Assembly (NCBI GenBank): GCA_021292165.1
Contig: CM037879.1
Location: 263,507,921-263,571,920 of the forward strand
Length of the DNA: 64,000 nt
Reading direction: 5' to 3'
Origin: Shinisaurus crocodilurus
Lineage: Eukaryota; Chordata; Lepidosauria; Squamata; Shinisauridae
Numbering within the stretch: the stretch's first letter is position 1; each line of letters opens with the position of its first letter. Below, in pieces: positions 45,115 to 56,115 of the stretch. A model generated the notes under the pieces. The model was given only the letters and a program-made list of their open reading frames with translations, was not told where the DNA came from and ran no database searches. Position numbers and translations under genes: made by a program.

Positions 45115-45425
45115 CTTACCCGCCTCTCCACTCAGATCGAGGCAGGGAACAACCAAACATAAAATACATAAGTAGTTAAAAACACAGCAAATATTATTAA
45201 AATATTCTTAAAAACCTTTAAAAGTATCCTAAAAATTCTTTAAAACTCTTAAAATTCCACTGGGTAGGCCTGTCGGAAGAGGTCAGTCTTTATGGCCTTT
45301 TTAAAGGCCAAAAGACTGTCTAGTTGACGAGTCTCCTCCGACAGGCCATTCCACAGTCTGGGAGCAGCAGAAGAGAAGGTCCTCTGGGTAGTACTCGCCA
45401 GCCTAGTCTTGGCCGACTGGAGTAA
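45115..45425 (-). mobile_element. CR1/L2-type LINE 3' end
   Basis: The antisense reads the ORF2 end and 3' UTR: ccattccacagtctgggagcag, gagaaggtcctctgggtag, aggtcagtctttatggcc, then A-rich 3' UTR and ttacccgcctctcc. Confidence 0.75.
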
Positions 45426-46830
45426 TGATGTACCTGTCCACTGTTAAAAATTAGGAGCCCGTAGGAAAAAAGAGTTGGCAACCCTATTAAGTACTAACAT
45501 GGTTGAACACACAGGGATTCAAATCCAGACTTTAAAGAGCAAAGCACTCAAAGCCCAGGGCCTGGATGAGCAAATCTGTCCATTCCAGTTTCTCCCAGAT
45601 AAGCATTTTCTTAACTCTCAAGTTCTTTTCATCATAAATATGGAGAACTTTGCAAATCTTGGTAAATTCTTATCAAAACCAAACTGAAACGAAATTCTCA
45701 CCAATCCCAAATGAGGGGCTAGCGTGTGATGGAGGCAGGAGGCCCCCTCTGGCAGGAAATGTCACTCTGAGTCTGAGCCCCTTTTCTTAGCAGGGTTGAT
45801 GGGGCAAGATGTTCAGAGTCATTTCCAGCCAATTAATGGCTGATTGGGACTCTCCAGTCTTCGCCACAGCCCTCTCGTGAGGGGGAGAGGCTTGGGCAAG
45901 AAGTGCTGGCCAGTCATTTGCACTCTTTGCATGTGCAGTTGAATGCTTCGAGGATTTCCTTGAGGATTTCCAAGTGTTCATGTCTGGATTAATGACTTGG
46001 GCAACTTGTAATGTACTGGCTGCCTGAACTGAGCCCATACCTCCTCCTCTCCAGCCCCCTACACACGCACACACACGCACACGTGTTCTTCTCCAGCCCT
46101 CATGCACTTCAGCATTGTCCAAGGCACAAGGCGCTTCGGGACATGTATTTTCCATGGTGCCCAAGGACACAGGTGCCCTGGGGAAACTGCATTTCCCAGA
46201 TCCCCTAGAGGCTGAGAGACATTGCTATTGCAGTATATCAGGTGCCAGAGAGAGATGCCTCCAAAAGAGGCCTCTGTTGGGACCCTACTTTCACTGCTAC
46301 CAGTACCAGATATATGGAAAGAAAAGGCAGTGGCGGGGCAGGGTTTATGGGTTTGCGGGTGAGTTGTGGGGATAGAGGAAAGCAGCTGGACCCCACTGCA
46401 CTCTTGACCATTTCTGAATTTGAGGCTCAGAGAAGACAAAGAGCTATATTCAGAATTTGTTGTAGCATTTATCTTGGCAGGTTACAAGTTGTACAGGGCT
46501 GCCTTTGAGTGACCAGGTGTATAAGTATAAGGTGTATTACTCCTTTGCCTTTGAGAACTGTATGGAAGATGGAATTTTCGTCAGGTGAGAGATGTCATGC
46601 AGAAGTGAGAAAAGCTGCATCTGCTGAGAATGCCTGTGCCACATATTTATTAAATTCTCATTTTGTAGAAGTAAGTTTTTTAAACCAGCCCTAAAGGTAC
46701 GCACAGACCTTGCACATTATGCAAATTCAGATTCACCAAATGGAGAGATGAAAGAAAGAAACTGGAGAACTAGGAAGTTCCTAATTTAAATCTCACTTCA
46801 TCCATGGATTCACTAGGTAGCTCCCCCTAG

Positions 46831-47030
46831 TGGGAAGAGACCGTAGCTCAGTGGTAGCACACATGCTTTGCTTACAGAAAGGTCCCAGGTTCAATCCCCA
46901 GCATCCCTTTAGCGTCGGGAAAGAATCCTGCCTGAAACTCTGGAGAGCTGCTGACAGTCAGTATTGACAATACTGGGCTAGAGGGACCAATGGTTTGACT
47001 CAGTATAAGGCAGCTTCCTGTGTTCCAATG
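46831..47030 (+). mobile_element. tRNA-derived SINE, copy 3
   Basis: A box tagctcagtggtag and B box ggttcaatccc at tRNA spacing, then gcctgaaactctggagagctgc, ctgggctagagggacca and taaggcagcttcctgtgttcc. It cannot fold as a complete tRNA. Confidence 0.85.
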
Positions 47031-47250
47031 TTCCTTCTCTGCATTTATTGCTCGTGGGCACAAAAAGCATGAGAGAAAGAGAGCAGGGAAGAGCAGGGCC
47101 TCACATGATTAATGAGCGAAGGTGGCTTTAGAGTTATTTTATTTAAGTAACAGTTTCCTGTCCTTTCATGACATCCGAGATCAGGTACCTGAGTCAGCCA
47201 CCTCACTCCATCTAATGGCAGGGCCAGCCCTGGATCTATGAGAGAAGAAT

Positions 47251-47521
47251 GAGGGCCAGTGTGGCGTAGTGGGGAGAGTGTTGGACTGGGACTCTGGGAG
47301 ATCCGGGTTCTAGTCCCCGCTCAGCCATGAAACTCACTGGGTGACTTTACGCCAGTCACTGACTCTCAGCCTAACCTACCTCACAGGGTTGTTGTGAGGA
47401 TGAAATGGAGAGGAGGAGGAGGAGGAGGAGGAGGAGGTGGAGGATTATGTAAGTCGCCTTGGGTTCCTTGCAGGGAAAAAAGGCGGGGTATAAATATAAT
47501 AAATAAATAAAATAAAATAAA
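47251..47521 (+). mobile_element. tRNA-derived CORE-type SINE, copy 2
   Basis: gagggccagtgtggcgtagtg head, gggttctagtcccc B box, gccagtcactgactctcagcc CORE-like part, internal (GAG)n expansion, cgccttgggttccttgcag tail and aataaataaaataaaataaa end. The most complete copy in the window. Confidence 0.88.
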
Positions 47522-47529
47522 TGCACATC

Positions 47530-48780
47530 TAAACAAAGTGCAGTGAGGCTGACAGCTCAAATTATGTATGTCTGTAAGTCCCCCTTAGGCAAGCCAATAT
47601 TTCTCTGCCTTCAACCCCTTCCCTGCTATCTGCAGTTACAATGACCTTCTTTACATGATCAAATATGAGGTGTTTTGAACACTGCAGAAGAGCCATATAA
47701 ATACGAAGTATTATGAATGGATGGATGGGTGGGTGGAATTAATAGTATAACAGCAAAACTAGGACTGCGCAGATCTTACAATAAATCCTGGGAGAGCAGG
47801 ATCACACACACTGTCACTGTTCACAACCCCCTTGTGTTCAGAAGAATGTCTGTATGTGGATACAACTATTTGTGCCTAGGATTCTCTCCGCACAATCAGC
47901 AACCTTGATCCCCCCCCCCTCCTGGGATCCCAGTCTGCAGTGCACAGTCCTCTAAGATTTTCTGCTACATCCAGTTAGTGTCCAGAGCTATCTTTCCTAA
48001 TACACAGGTCTATCCCTCCTCCTTTACTTCAAGAAACTATTGTAATCTAGTGATGTATTTCTATACCAGGACTGTATTTATGGCCAATGTAATGTATGTA
48101 TAGCCAATGTAATGTAGTGGCCAGCCAAGAGGGAGCAAATTGTTTCCATGAAAGGCTACTAAATCTTTCTGCAGAAAGGAAACCTTCCCATGGACAACAC
48201 CAATTCAACTTCAGGGTTGGAGTCTTTGCTAATATTTCTGCTTCGGTAGAGAAAATGAGGAATTCTGCATGAGCTGTTTAGAATGGGGTCATGACCTGAC
48301 AAGATGTTCACTTTCAAATGTCCTTTTGGGAAGGAGCAGCTTAAGCCATTTTGCATGTACGTACATAAACTATCTTGCAACTTGCCTTGAGTTCCAGTGG
48401 AATGATCATACATAATCTTTATTAGAATGCCAGGTTCAACATTTTGGTAAATATACCAACATTTGGAACTGTCTTTAAAACAAGTATCAAGGGTTTACAT
48501 ACAATAAAAAGAAGAACTGAACGTCCTGAAACTGACCACATGGATGAAACTTAAAAAGTTCACGTTTACTGGAAACTGCTGTGACTTTCTAGTAGCATTG
48601 CAGTGATTTTGTAAAATGGTAAATTTCCAAACATTTTTCAAGATCCATTTGGAAATGATTAAGCTCATGTTACTTCCCTCTGTGCTATTATTTAAGAAAG
48701 TGTTTCTCTAGCCGAGACATTTTCAGGCATTTTCAGATGGATCAGTTGACAAACAAAATGGCTTCTTTTGATATACTACG
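47530..48780. other. Unique sequence, no gene recognised
   Basis: AT-rich without familiar repeats, apart from a MITE-like gcaatcctatgcatg near 48784. Confidence 0.45.
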
Positions 48781-48839
48781 GATGCAATCCTATGCATGTT
48801 TTGTTTCATTCATGCTAAAGTAGTCTTGTTCCATTCCGT

Positions 48840-49410
48840 ACTCCAGCCGCCCCCCACCTGGTGCCCTAGTTTGGCTACAAGAGGGCCTTTTCAGTGGTAG
48901 CACCCCATCTGTGGAATGCACTCCTGAGAGAGGCTCACCTGGCACCTATGTAGTTGTCTTTTCAGTGCCAGGTAAACGCCTTTTTATTCTACCCTGCATT
49001 TTAATTAAGAACTGTTTTTAGTGCTTTTAGATCACTGCACTTTTATTGCTGCTGGTTTTACTTTGGTTTTATGTGCTGGGGTGTTTTTACTCTTTGCTGC
49101 TGATTCTATCTTATTTTATTACTTATTTTATTATTTACATTTATTAATCGCCCATCTGGTCGGCAGCCGGCCACCCTGGGCGATGTACATAGAATAAAAA
49201 CAATAAAATACATTTAAAACAGTATAAAAATTTTAAAATCTTAACCCACCCCATATTCCCGCCTGAACAGCCAGGTTTTTAATCTTGATTTTATTCTGTG
49301 CTGTTTTATTCATTGTTTTATTCTTTGTATTTTATGTATTTTATGTATTATACACTGCCGAGAGTAGTTGTTGGGTAGTTTTAAAGTATAATAATAAAAT
49401 AAAATAAAAG
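48840..49410 (+). mobile_element. CR1/L2-type LINE 3' end interrupted by an antisense LINE fragment
   Basis: The + strand gives ccatctgtggaatgcactcctgag, caggtaaacgcctttttattct and the 3' UTR ending in aataataaaataaaataaaag. At about 49130-49285 an antisense block (atcgcccatctggtcggc, ccaccctgggcgatgtac, ccatattcccgcctgaacagcca) matches the 3' end of the LINE at 62484-63395. Confidence 0.75.
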
Positions 49411-49939
49411 GATACAAGCAAGTTAATGGATGGTAGGTCTATCAACAAGTATTGCCCATGGTAGCCACACTGAGACCCCTAGGGATGGGAGAACAAGGGA
49501 TGCTCGAGCTTGCTGAATTTCTCCAAACTCCGCTTTGGAGTTGCTCTCATTTGCAATCTGTTGTTGTTATTGTTCATTCGAACAGGGAAAGTGCACATTT
49601 CTGCGTGCATTTTTCAAAAGTACACATTTTTCCTCCATTGACTAACATGAAAATGAGTATTTTTTTTTTTTTTTTTGAAAATTCTGCATTTCAAAAAATC
49701 TGCATTACTCAAATGTGATCACAAGTTCAGGAATGTGCAGGCATTTTTTGAAAAAATGTGCTCACGTTCGAAGTTGCAAACAGGTGGGGTAAGTTCAGAT
49801 GATTTGTGAACTGAACTGAAATTCTCGTTCATCCCTAGCCCAGCCACCATATCCAGACTGGAGGTATTATAGCTGTTATTGTAGATGCTGGGACAGAGGC
49901 AGGAGTGGAGTACACGCTCACTTTCTACTTGTTAGCTTC

Positions 49940-50630
49940 CAGGGATGTTGAAGAGTCCTTGGTCTCGAGTCACGAGTCGAGTCACGAGTCTTTGGACCCG
50001 AGTCTCAAGTCCGAGTCCAAGTCCTTGGTCCAAAATGGTGACTCCCGAGTCCCGAGTCACTCCCAAAGCTAACTCCACGAGTCCCTATTAAAACCAATAG
50101 GGGTTTTTCCCAACAAAATAAGGCTACTTCAGATGTGTGGCTTAAATAAATTCTAGGCACAAGTGTGCCTTTTTATCTCAAAACTCTGCCACTGATTTTG
50201 ACAAGAACAGACCAGGCAGAGAAACCCAAAATAACCAGGCAGGCAGAGGAGGCGGGGAACCCCAAAGCAGGCAGGCAGAGGCATTTGTCTTGGACAATTC
50301 AAACTGTGGAACTGGTCAAGAAGAGACCAGGCAGGCAGAGGAGGCTGGGAACCCCAGACAGGCAGGCAGAGGCAGCCAAACCCAAAATGTCTGAAAGGTT
50401 GCATTAGGAAGATGATTTTAAAAAATAAACTTGGATTGTTACCGCAACTGGGTCCAGGCAGCACCTGCAGGTGGCATCAAGCAGGGATGTTGACGAGTCC
50501 TTGGTCTCGAGTCCCGAGTCGAGTCTCGAGTCCCATTAAAAATATTGGGACTCGAGTCCGAGTCGAGTCAGAGAGGGGGGACTCAGTCCGACTCACGAGT
50601 CGAGTCCTCGAGTCCGAGTCCCCATCCCTG
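49940..50630. mobile_element. hAT-like non-autonomous element with GACTC/GAGTC arrays, copy B
   Basis: CAGGGATGTTG...CATCCCTG, with a perfect 8-bp duplication ttagcttc (49932-49939 and 50631-50638). Inverted relative to copy A at 17900-18618. Both ~150-bp ends are GAGTC/GACTC arrays; the middle (ctaggcacaagtgtgcctttttat, accaggcagg, cagcacctgcagg) matches copy A. An internal CAGGGATG lies at 50482-50489. 691 bp. Confidence 0.9.
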
Positions 50631-50814
50631 TTAGCTTCCCTAAAACATCTGGTTGACCATTGCTGACTTTGGTCATGATCCAGCATCAGGTGCCCTTGGT
50701 ATGTTCTTACCAAGTTGACAAATGGTTTATGTTTGTACAAAATGAAAATTATGCATGGTGTGGAGAAAGTGGATAGGGAAGGGATACATTTTTCTCCCTC
50801 TCTCATAATACTAG

Positions 50815-51360
50815 AACCCAAAGGGGTCATCCCAGGAAGCTGACTGGTGGGAGATTCAGGACAGATAAAAGGAAGGACTTCTTCACACAGCACATAGTTA
50901 AACTATGGAATTCACTTCCACAAAATGTAGTGATGGCCACCAATTTTGATGGCTTTAAAAGGGGATTGGACAAATTCATGGAGGATAAGGCTATCAATGG
51001 CTACTAGTCCTGATGGCTATATGCTACCTCCAGTATTTATTTATTTATTTATTTATTATATTTATATCCCACCTTTTTTCCAAGGAACCCAAGGCGGCTT
51101 ACACAATCCTCCTCCTTTCCATCTTATCCTCACAACAACCCTGTGAGGTAGGTCAGGCTGAGAGTCAGTGAGTGACTGGCCCAAAGTCACCCAGTGAGCT
51201 GCATGGCTGAGTGGGGACTAGAACCCGGATCTCCCAAGTCCCAGTCCAGCACTCTAACCACTATGCTACACTGGCTCTCAGTATCAGAAGTTATATGGGG
51301 AACATGGGCGGGAGAGTGCTGTTGCACGCATGTCCTGCTTGTGGGTTTCCCATGGCAGCT
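50815..51360 (+). mobile_element. CR1/L2-type LINE 3' region
   Basis: The + strand reads agattcaggacagataaaaggaaggacttcttcacacagc, atggctttaaaaggggattggacaaattcatgga, then after the SINE at 51034-51280 continues with cagtatcagaagttatatgggg and catgtcctgcttgtggg. Confidence 0.75.
51034..51280 (-). mobile_element. tRNA-derived CORE-type SINE, copy 3
   Basis: (TTTA)n tail on the left, then ggaacccaaggcggctta, aacaaccctgtgaggtagg, gtgactggcccaaagtcaccc and gcactctaaccactatgctacactggctc on the right. It is inserted in the LINE at 50815-51360. Confidence 0.85.
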
Positions 51361-51984
51361 TTCTAACTCTTTGAATACAGCATGTGGCTTAGCTGCTAGC
51401 TCCAGTGTGGAAGAGCAGGTCAGCAGTTAACTGGATGGGGACCTCCTAGTTCCAATGAGCAGGGGTGGAGATAGCCAAGGCTCCTTCACTTAGCTATGAA
51501 ACTAGAAACTAGAATTTGAAATGTAGTTCTTAGCCAGGCTCTTAGACAATTGATACCTTCCAATATATGCCAGTGATTCAATTTATTAACAGTACGGAGG
51601 GTAATGCTTTACCCGCAAGGGGATTATGTACTGGGATTTTGAGCAAAAAAGGGGGGGGCGGAGAACACAGGCTGAAATAGGGAATATAGCCACAGAAATC
51701 TGAACTCACTTGAATCAATTGTTCATTTCTCTGACATCCCTACCTGGGAGATCCTTACATGTTTAGATAAAGAAATTATATTGTGCTTTACGCAAGAGCA
51801 TGTATGCAGTTTCAAGGCTGAGTGGGAAATTGAACCCAAGTCTCTATGGCCAAATCCAGTTTTCTACCAATTGTACCACACTGACTCTCTAGCAAAGTAT
51901 CATTAGAAAAGTTAATGGCAGCCCTTTTCAAGGTCAGAAAGAAAGGAAAGAAAAGAGACGTTTCCCCCCATCTTCACAACCCAT

Positions 51985-52195
51985 AAAATTTCCTGACTGT
52001 TAGAGCAATAAGACAATGGAATCAACTACCTATGGAGGTGGTGGGCTCTCCCAGTCTGGAGGCATTCAAGGTGCAACTGGACAGTCATCTGTCAGGGATG
52101 CTTTGACCTGGATTCCTGCACTGAGCAGGGGGTTGGACTCGATGGCCTGGTAGGCCCCTTCCAACTCTACTTTTCTATGATTCTATGATTCTATG
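51985..52195 (+). mobile_element. CR1 LINE 3' end
   Basis: ttcctgactgttagagcaataag, ggaggtggtgggctctccc, cctgcactgagcagggggtt and ttctatgattctatgattctatg. Very similar to 36110-36345. Confidence 0.9.
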
Positions 52196-52200
52196 ATTTC

Positions 52201-52911
52201 TGTGAAGGACTGCGAACCGGTCCTTTCTTCAAGATGAGAGATCAAAGGTGCAAAACTGCCAGCCTTAGCTCTGCCATCTTGACCTGATTCTCTCAGGGCC
52301 TTGCCCTTAGTCTATACACTGGATTTAGCACTGAACCACAAAGGAACCACATACACCATGTGGGGCAGAACCAGGAAAGTTTATTTAAGGTAAACAGATT
52401 ACAATAAAAGGTGGGGAATGAGGGAAGGGGAAAAGGTGGGGAGACACTTTGGTATACACAAGTAGAGCTACAAAACAACAAAACTAGTCCCTTACTATAT
52501 AAATACCCAGGAACTTACTCCTTGCCTGGGGGTTGGTCTTCTTTAGGGCTTGCCTCAGCAAAAAGCCCTACTCCGTGCTCCTTCGCATCCAGACAACAAC
52601 ACCCAAAAGCCACGGCTAGCAGTATAGATTCCCTCCCTCCTTTCGGCAGCTTGGCTGTCTTTGGCCAGTCAGGATGAACTTCATCTGGGCTAGGCAGAGA
52701 AGGGGTGGCTCCTGATCATGACTAGAGGGCTTGGGAACATTTGCATGCGAATACCTGTGGCACAGGGACATCAAAGAGACATGGGAGCCTCTGAGGCAAC
52801 AGGGGCCATCAGAGGAAGCTATGTACATTTGCATGGGGTTCCCAGCCTCTAGCTGGGATTACACTTGTTTACACGTGTGGAGGTGCAGAGAAGGGTCGGC
52901 TTTTCTTCACA
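52201..52911 (-). mobile_element. Solo LTR
   Basis: 711 bp bounded by TGTGAAG...CTTCACA with a 5-bp target duplication atttc (52196-52200 and 52912-52916). On the minus strand a TATA box (ttatatag, about 52492-52503) precedes AATAAA (52380-52385) by about 110 bp. No gag, pol or env sequence adjoins it. Confidence 0.88.
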
Positions 52912-53028
52912 ATTTCCAAGTACAAATTGGGGATAGATGGCCAATATTTTACCATTTCTCCTGTATTATCAGTTATACCATCATCCATCATTCAGATCTC
53001 AACCATAAGTCCCTGCTAAAATTATAGG

Positions 53029-53400
53029 GTGCTTCCAGACAGATGGCTCATAGAGCTACCAATTAGAAGGCATTGTGCAGCTATGCCATCTTTTTTTCTC
53101 CTTAGGGCGCAATCCTATGCAAGTTTAGACTCCAAAAAAGGCCTAAAACTCCCAGCATGCCCCAGACAGCATAGCTGGCAGGGGCATGCTGGGAGTTGTA
53201 GGCCTTTTTTGGGTATAAACTTGCAAAGGATTGCATCTTTAATGGATTTTCTGCAGTAAGAATAAATATGAAAGAAGCTGTGGGGAAGCACAGGAGAGTT
53301 ACAAGTGGAAGATGTCATTGTCTGGAAACCCCCCCCCCCCATAAAATTATGTGAATGAGGCAGGGTGATGGTACAATAAAATCCTTTTCTGGAAGCACCC
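53029..53400. mobile_element. MITE (GGGTGCTTCCAGAC family), copy 2, with nested palindrome
   Basis: Ends gggtgcttccagac and tctggaagcaccc. A palindromic element occupies about 53105-53240 (gcaatcctatgcaa...gcaaaggattgc, with aactcccagcatgcccc and ggggcatgctgggagtt). Confidence 0.8.
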
Positions 53401-53488
53401 ATACACAAGATACAGCTATATTAGCAATGTATGTGTGGGGATTTTAAAAGTCTATTGAGACAGAGTTTAGATCTACAGTAATTAAGAG

Positions 53489-53602
53489 CACAATCCTATG
53501 CATGCTTAGACATAACAAAGGCCTACAACTCCCAGCATGGCTGTGGCATGCTGGGAGTTATAGGTCTTTTTCCTGTCTAAACACGCATAGGATTGCACCC
53601 TA
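53489..53602. mobile_element. Palindromic MITE (GCACAATCCTATGCATG type)
   Basis: gcacaatcctatgcatgctta and its inverse acgcataggattgcaccc enclose ggcctacaactcccagcatg and catgctgggagttatagg. Confidence 0.8.
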
Positions 53603-54090
53603 AAGGAAGGGTGCATATAGTACAGATCTACATCCATTTAGTCAGTCACAATGAAAAATAAAATGTAATAATTACAGTCTGCAAGTTACATTGGATATTT
53701 CTGCTTTTAAGTGACTTGCCAGACAGATAATTCTCCAGGTATCCAACATGAATGTTGAGTATGAGACATGCAGTGCAATCCTATGTATGTCTACTCAGAC
53801 GTGCCTCCCACTAAGTTTAATGGGATTTACTCCCAATATCTCACATTGTCTTATCTTGTATTGTTAATCCCATGCACAGGGTCTTTCCAGGACAAAAATA
53901 ATCCCCTTTTTTCTTTACATGAATGATCATACATGGTACAATCAGTGCTGGTAAGTATTTCATCTATCCCTGAATATTGGAAGGGAATAGACTTGTTAAA
54001 GCAGTGGGAGAGATGAGTGTTCCAGAACTGGAGAGGAAAAAGAGCATAAGTTGTGGCTAAGTGAAAACAAAAAAAAAATGGTGGTTGAAT

Positions 54091-54112
54091 AATAATAATA
54101 ATAATAATAATA

Positions 54113-54147
<35 letters not shown>
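54091..54147. repeat. Self-complementary (AAT)n(ATT)n microsatellite
   Basis: About 9 AAT units followed by about 10 ATT units, giving a perfect inverted repeat. It sits at the tail of an antisense LINE fragment. Confidence 0.95.
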
Positions 54148-54148
<1 letters not shown>

Positions 54149-54235
54149 CTGCCCAACAGCTGAAACTCTCTGGGTGGTTTACAACAATCAATAAAAGTAA
54201 GGTGACCATTTTTTTCAAATTTAAAACCAGGACAT

Positions 54236-55460
54236 TTATTTATTTATTTATTTATTTATTTTCTATACTGCCCCACAGCCGAAGCTCTCTGGGCGGTTCA
54301 CAACAGTTTGTACATAAAAACAACAATAAAAACATACAAAAAAGATTAAAAACCAAATTAAAAAGCACAGTTTAAAATACAATCCAAAAGTTAATAAAAC
54401 TAAGTCTACAGGTGACAATCCCCCCCCCCCCGTGCTATTTTGAGTTCTTAAACTATTGAATGCCTTGGCATAGAGGGAAGTCTTAACCTGGCACCGAAAA
54501 GATAGTAAGGTTGGCACCAGGCAGGTCTCAGGGGGTGTCCGGCTTAAGGCTGGCCGGCAGCCAGCAGCTGCCTGGCTTCTGGGAGCACTGCCAAGTCCAG
54601 CCGAGATAAGATAAGGGGCTGGGTTGCCTGCTTGCAAACAGAAAGAGCGTGGTCTTACAGTCCTAGGAATCAAGCCGAGAGTGTCAAACAAAAGTCCAAG
54701 GGTCGAGCAGAGGCGTAGTCAGGGTGAGTCCAAAGTAGAGTCCAAGGTTCAAGGCAAGGTTCAGGAGCAGGGTCCAGGATCAGGAACAAGAGTCAAGGAG
54801 GACGTTGTTTCCCGATACCCAGGCTTCAGTGAGTGCATGCTTTTCTACTGCCTGCTGCCGGGACACGCCCGTCCCGCAGCTGTAGCTGCTTCGCAGCAGG
54901 CTGATTATAAAAGCCTCACAAGGCCGATGCCCTGATTTGCAGCCGGACACTACGTCGAGGGGCCTGCATCTGTTCCTGCCATCTCATCTTCCTCCTCTGT
55001 CTGGGACTCGGGGCCTGCACCACCTCTACCTCTGATTCTGATTCCTCCTGGGCTGGGGAACTCCCACGGGTCATGCCAGAGGGGCCTGCCAGCTCTTCAG
55101 CTGCCTGGTCGGCACTGTCTGGAGCAGCAGTGTCTGAACTCTGCTCCTGAGGAGTGTCCAGGGCCCTGGGTGAGTCACACTCGTCCTCAGAGGAGGATTC
55201 CTGGAGGGGGGTCATGACATCGGGGAGCTTATTCCATAATTGGGGGGCTACCACTGAGAAGGCCCTCCTCCTTGTTGCTACCAATCGAGCCTCTCTTGGA
55301 GGTGGCAGTTGGAGGAGGGCCCCAGATGTTGAGCGTAGTGTCCAGGTAGATTGCAGTTGGGAGAGACGAGACGTTCTGTCAGGTATTGTGGTCCTAAGCC
55401 ATGTAGGGCTTTTTATGTTAGAACCAGCACCTTGAATTTGGCTCGGAAGAAGGGATGTAG
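54236..55460 (-). mobile_element. CR1/L2-type LINE end inside the composite
   Basis: (ATTT)n tail, gccccacagccgaagctctctgggcggttcac, then ORF end CQVKTSLYAKAFNSLRTQN on the minus strand at 54430-54510. Upstream it resumes at 55210-55450 with ARLVATRRRAFSVVAPQLWNKLPDVM. Interrupted by the insert at about 54536-55208. Confidence 0.75.
54536..55208 (-). mobile_element. Unclassified insert with an acidic open frame
   Basis: Inserted between two halves of a LINE ORF; aggggg on both sides may be a target duplication. The minus strand reads about 95 codons, acidic and Ser-rich (SSEDECDSP, EESESEVEVVQAPSP), then basic RRSVRLQI and a stop at about 54919. A TATAAAAG is on the + strand at 54906. It could be an LTR-retrotransposon fragment; I cannot assign a family. 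Confidence 0.4.
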
Positions 55461-55610
55461 CCGAGCAGCCCGTCAGACAGAAGCAAGGCCCGAACTGGGC
55501 CTGCTCGCATCCGATGGGCTGCTCAGCCACGTGCGCGGGCTTTAGCTGGGCTCTCCACAGAGCGGAGAGCCTTCCTCCCTTTTCCGATGGGTCCTGTCGC
55601 GTCACTTCCA

Positions 55611-55706
55611 GCGCGGAGGAAGTGACGCGATGGGACCCTGCTCCGTCGCGCTGGACCCCCGCGCTCTGTTTTTGGCTGGGGAAACCAGGGCAACAGGGCT
55701 GTTTAA
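55611..55706. repeat. GC-rich segment shared with the hAT at 39403-40030
   Basis: ggaggaagtgacgcga and gacccccgcgctctgttttt...ccagggcaacagggctgttt also occur at 39588-39660, differing mainly by a short insertion here. Confidence 0.85.
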
Positions 55707-55759
55707 GGAAATATGAAAAAAACGGGACTGTCCCTTTTTAAACGGTACATATGGTCAGC

Positions 55760-56115
55760 CTAGTCCTGCCGAAGCAGCGAGGTGCGCCGTGAAAACGGCG
55801 GAGCGAAAAGCTCGAGTAACCAAGAGAGCGTGGAGCTCTGAGGGCCAGTGTCACGGTCCGAAGATACCGGATCACTGGTGCCTGTCTTGTGCTGCGGAGG
55901 GCCTTTTATAGTCCGAAGCTAACACTGAATTGGTCGATTTTGGCGGGCTCTGTGTGATGATGTCATCATCGAGTTCCCACGGTCGGGCTGTATGTACTGC
56001 GCGGGAGTATTATCGAAGAGTCGCCGCAGCCACAATATAGTGAGAGTGCGTGTGCTGAATGCCGAGTATTGCCAAGATCCAATGACGAGAACCGTCATGT
56101 AAAATAAAACTAAAA
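55760..56115. other. GC-rich, CpG-rich unassigned stretch
   Basis: Contains gtccgaag twice, gatgatgtcatcatcgag and many CpGs in a CpG-poor neighbourhood. No open frame or family recognised. Confidence 0.4.

Noticed and set aside
46831..47030. Possible tRNA gene (A and B boxes present)
   Set aside because: The fold is incomplete and followed by a shared SINE body present at other loci.
54061..54375. Open frame with poly-Asn/poly-Tyr runs
   Set aside because: Translation of an (AAT)n(ATT)n microsatellite and LINE 3' UTR.
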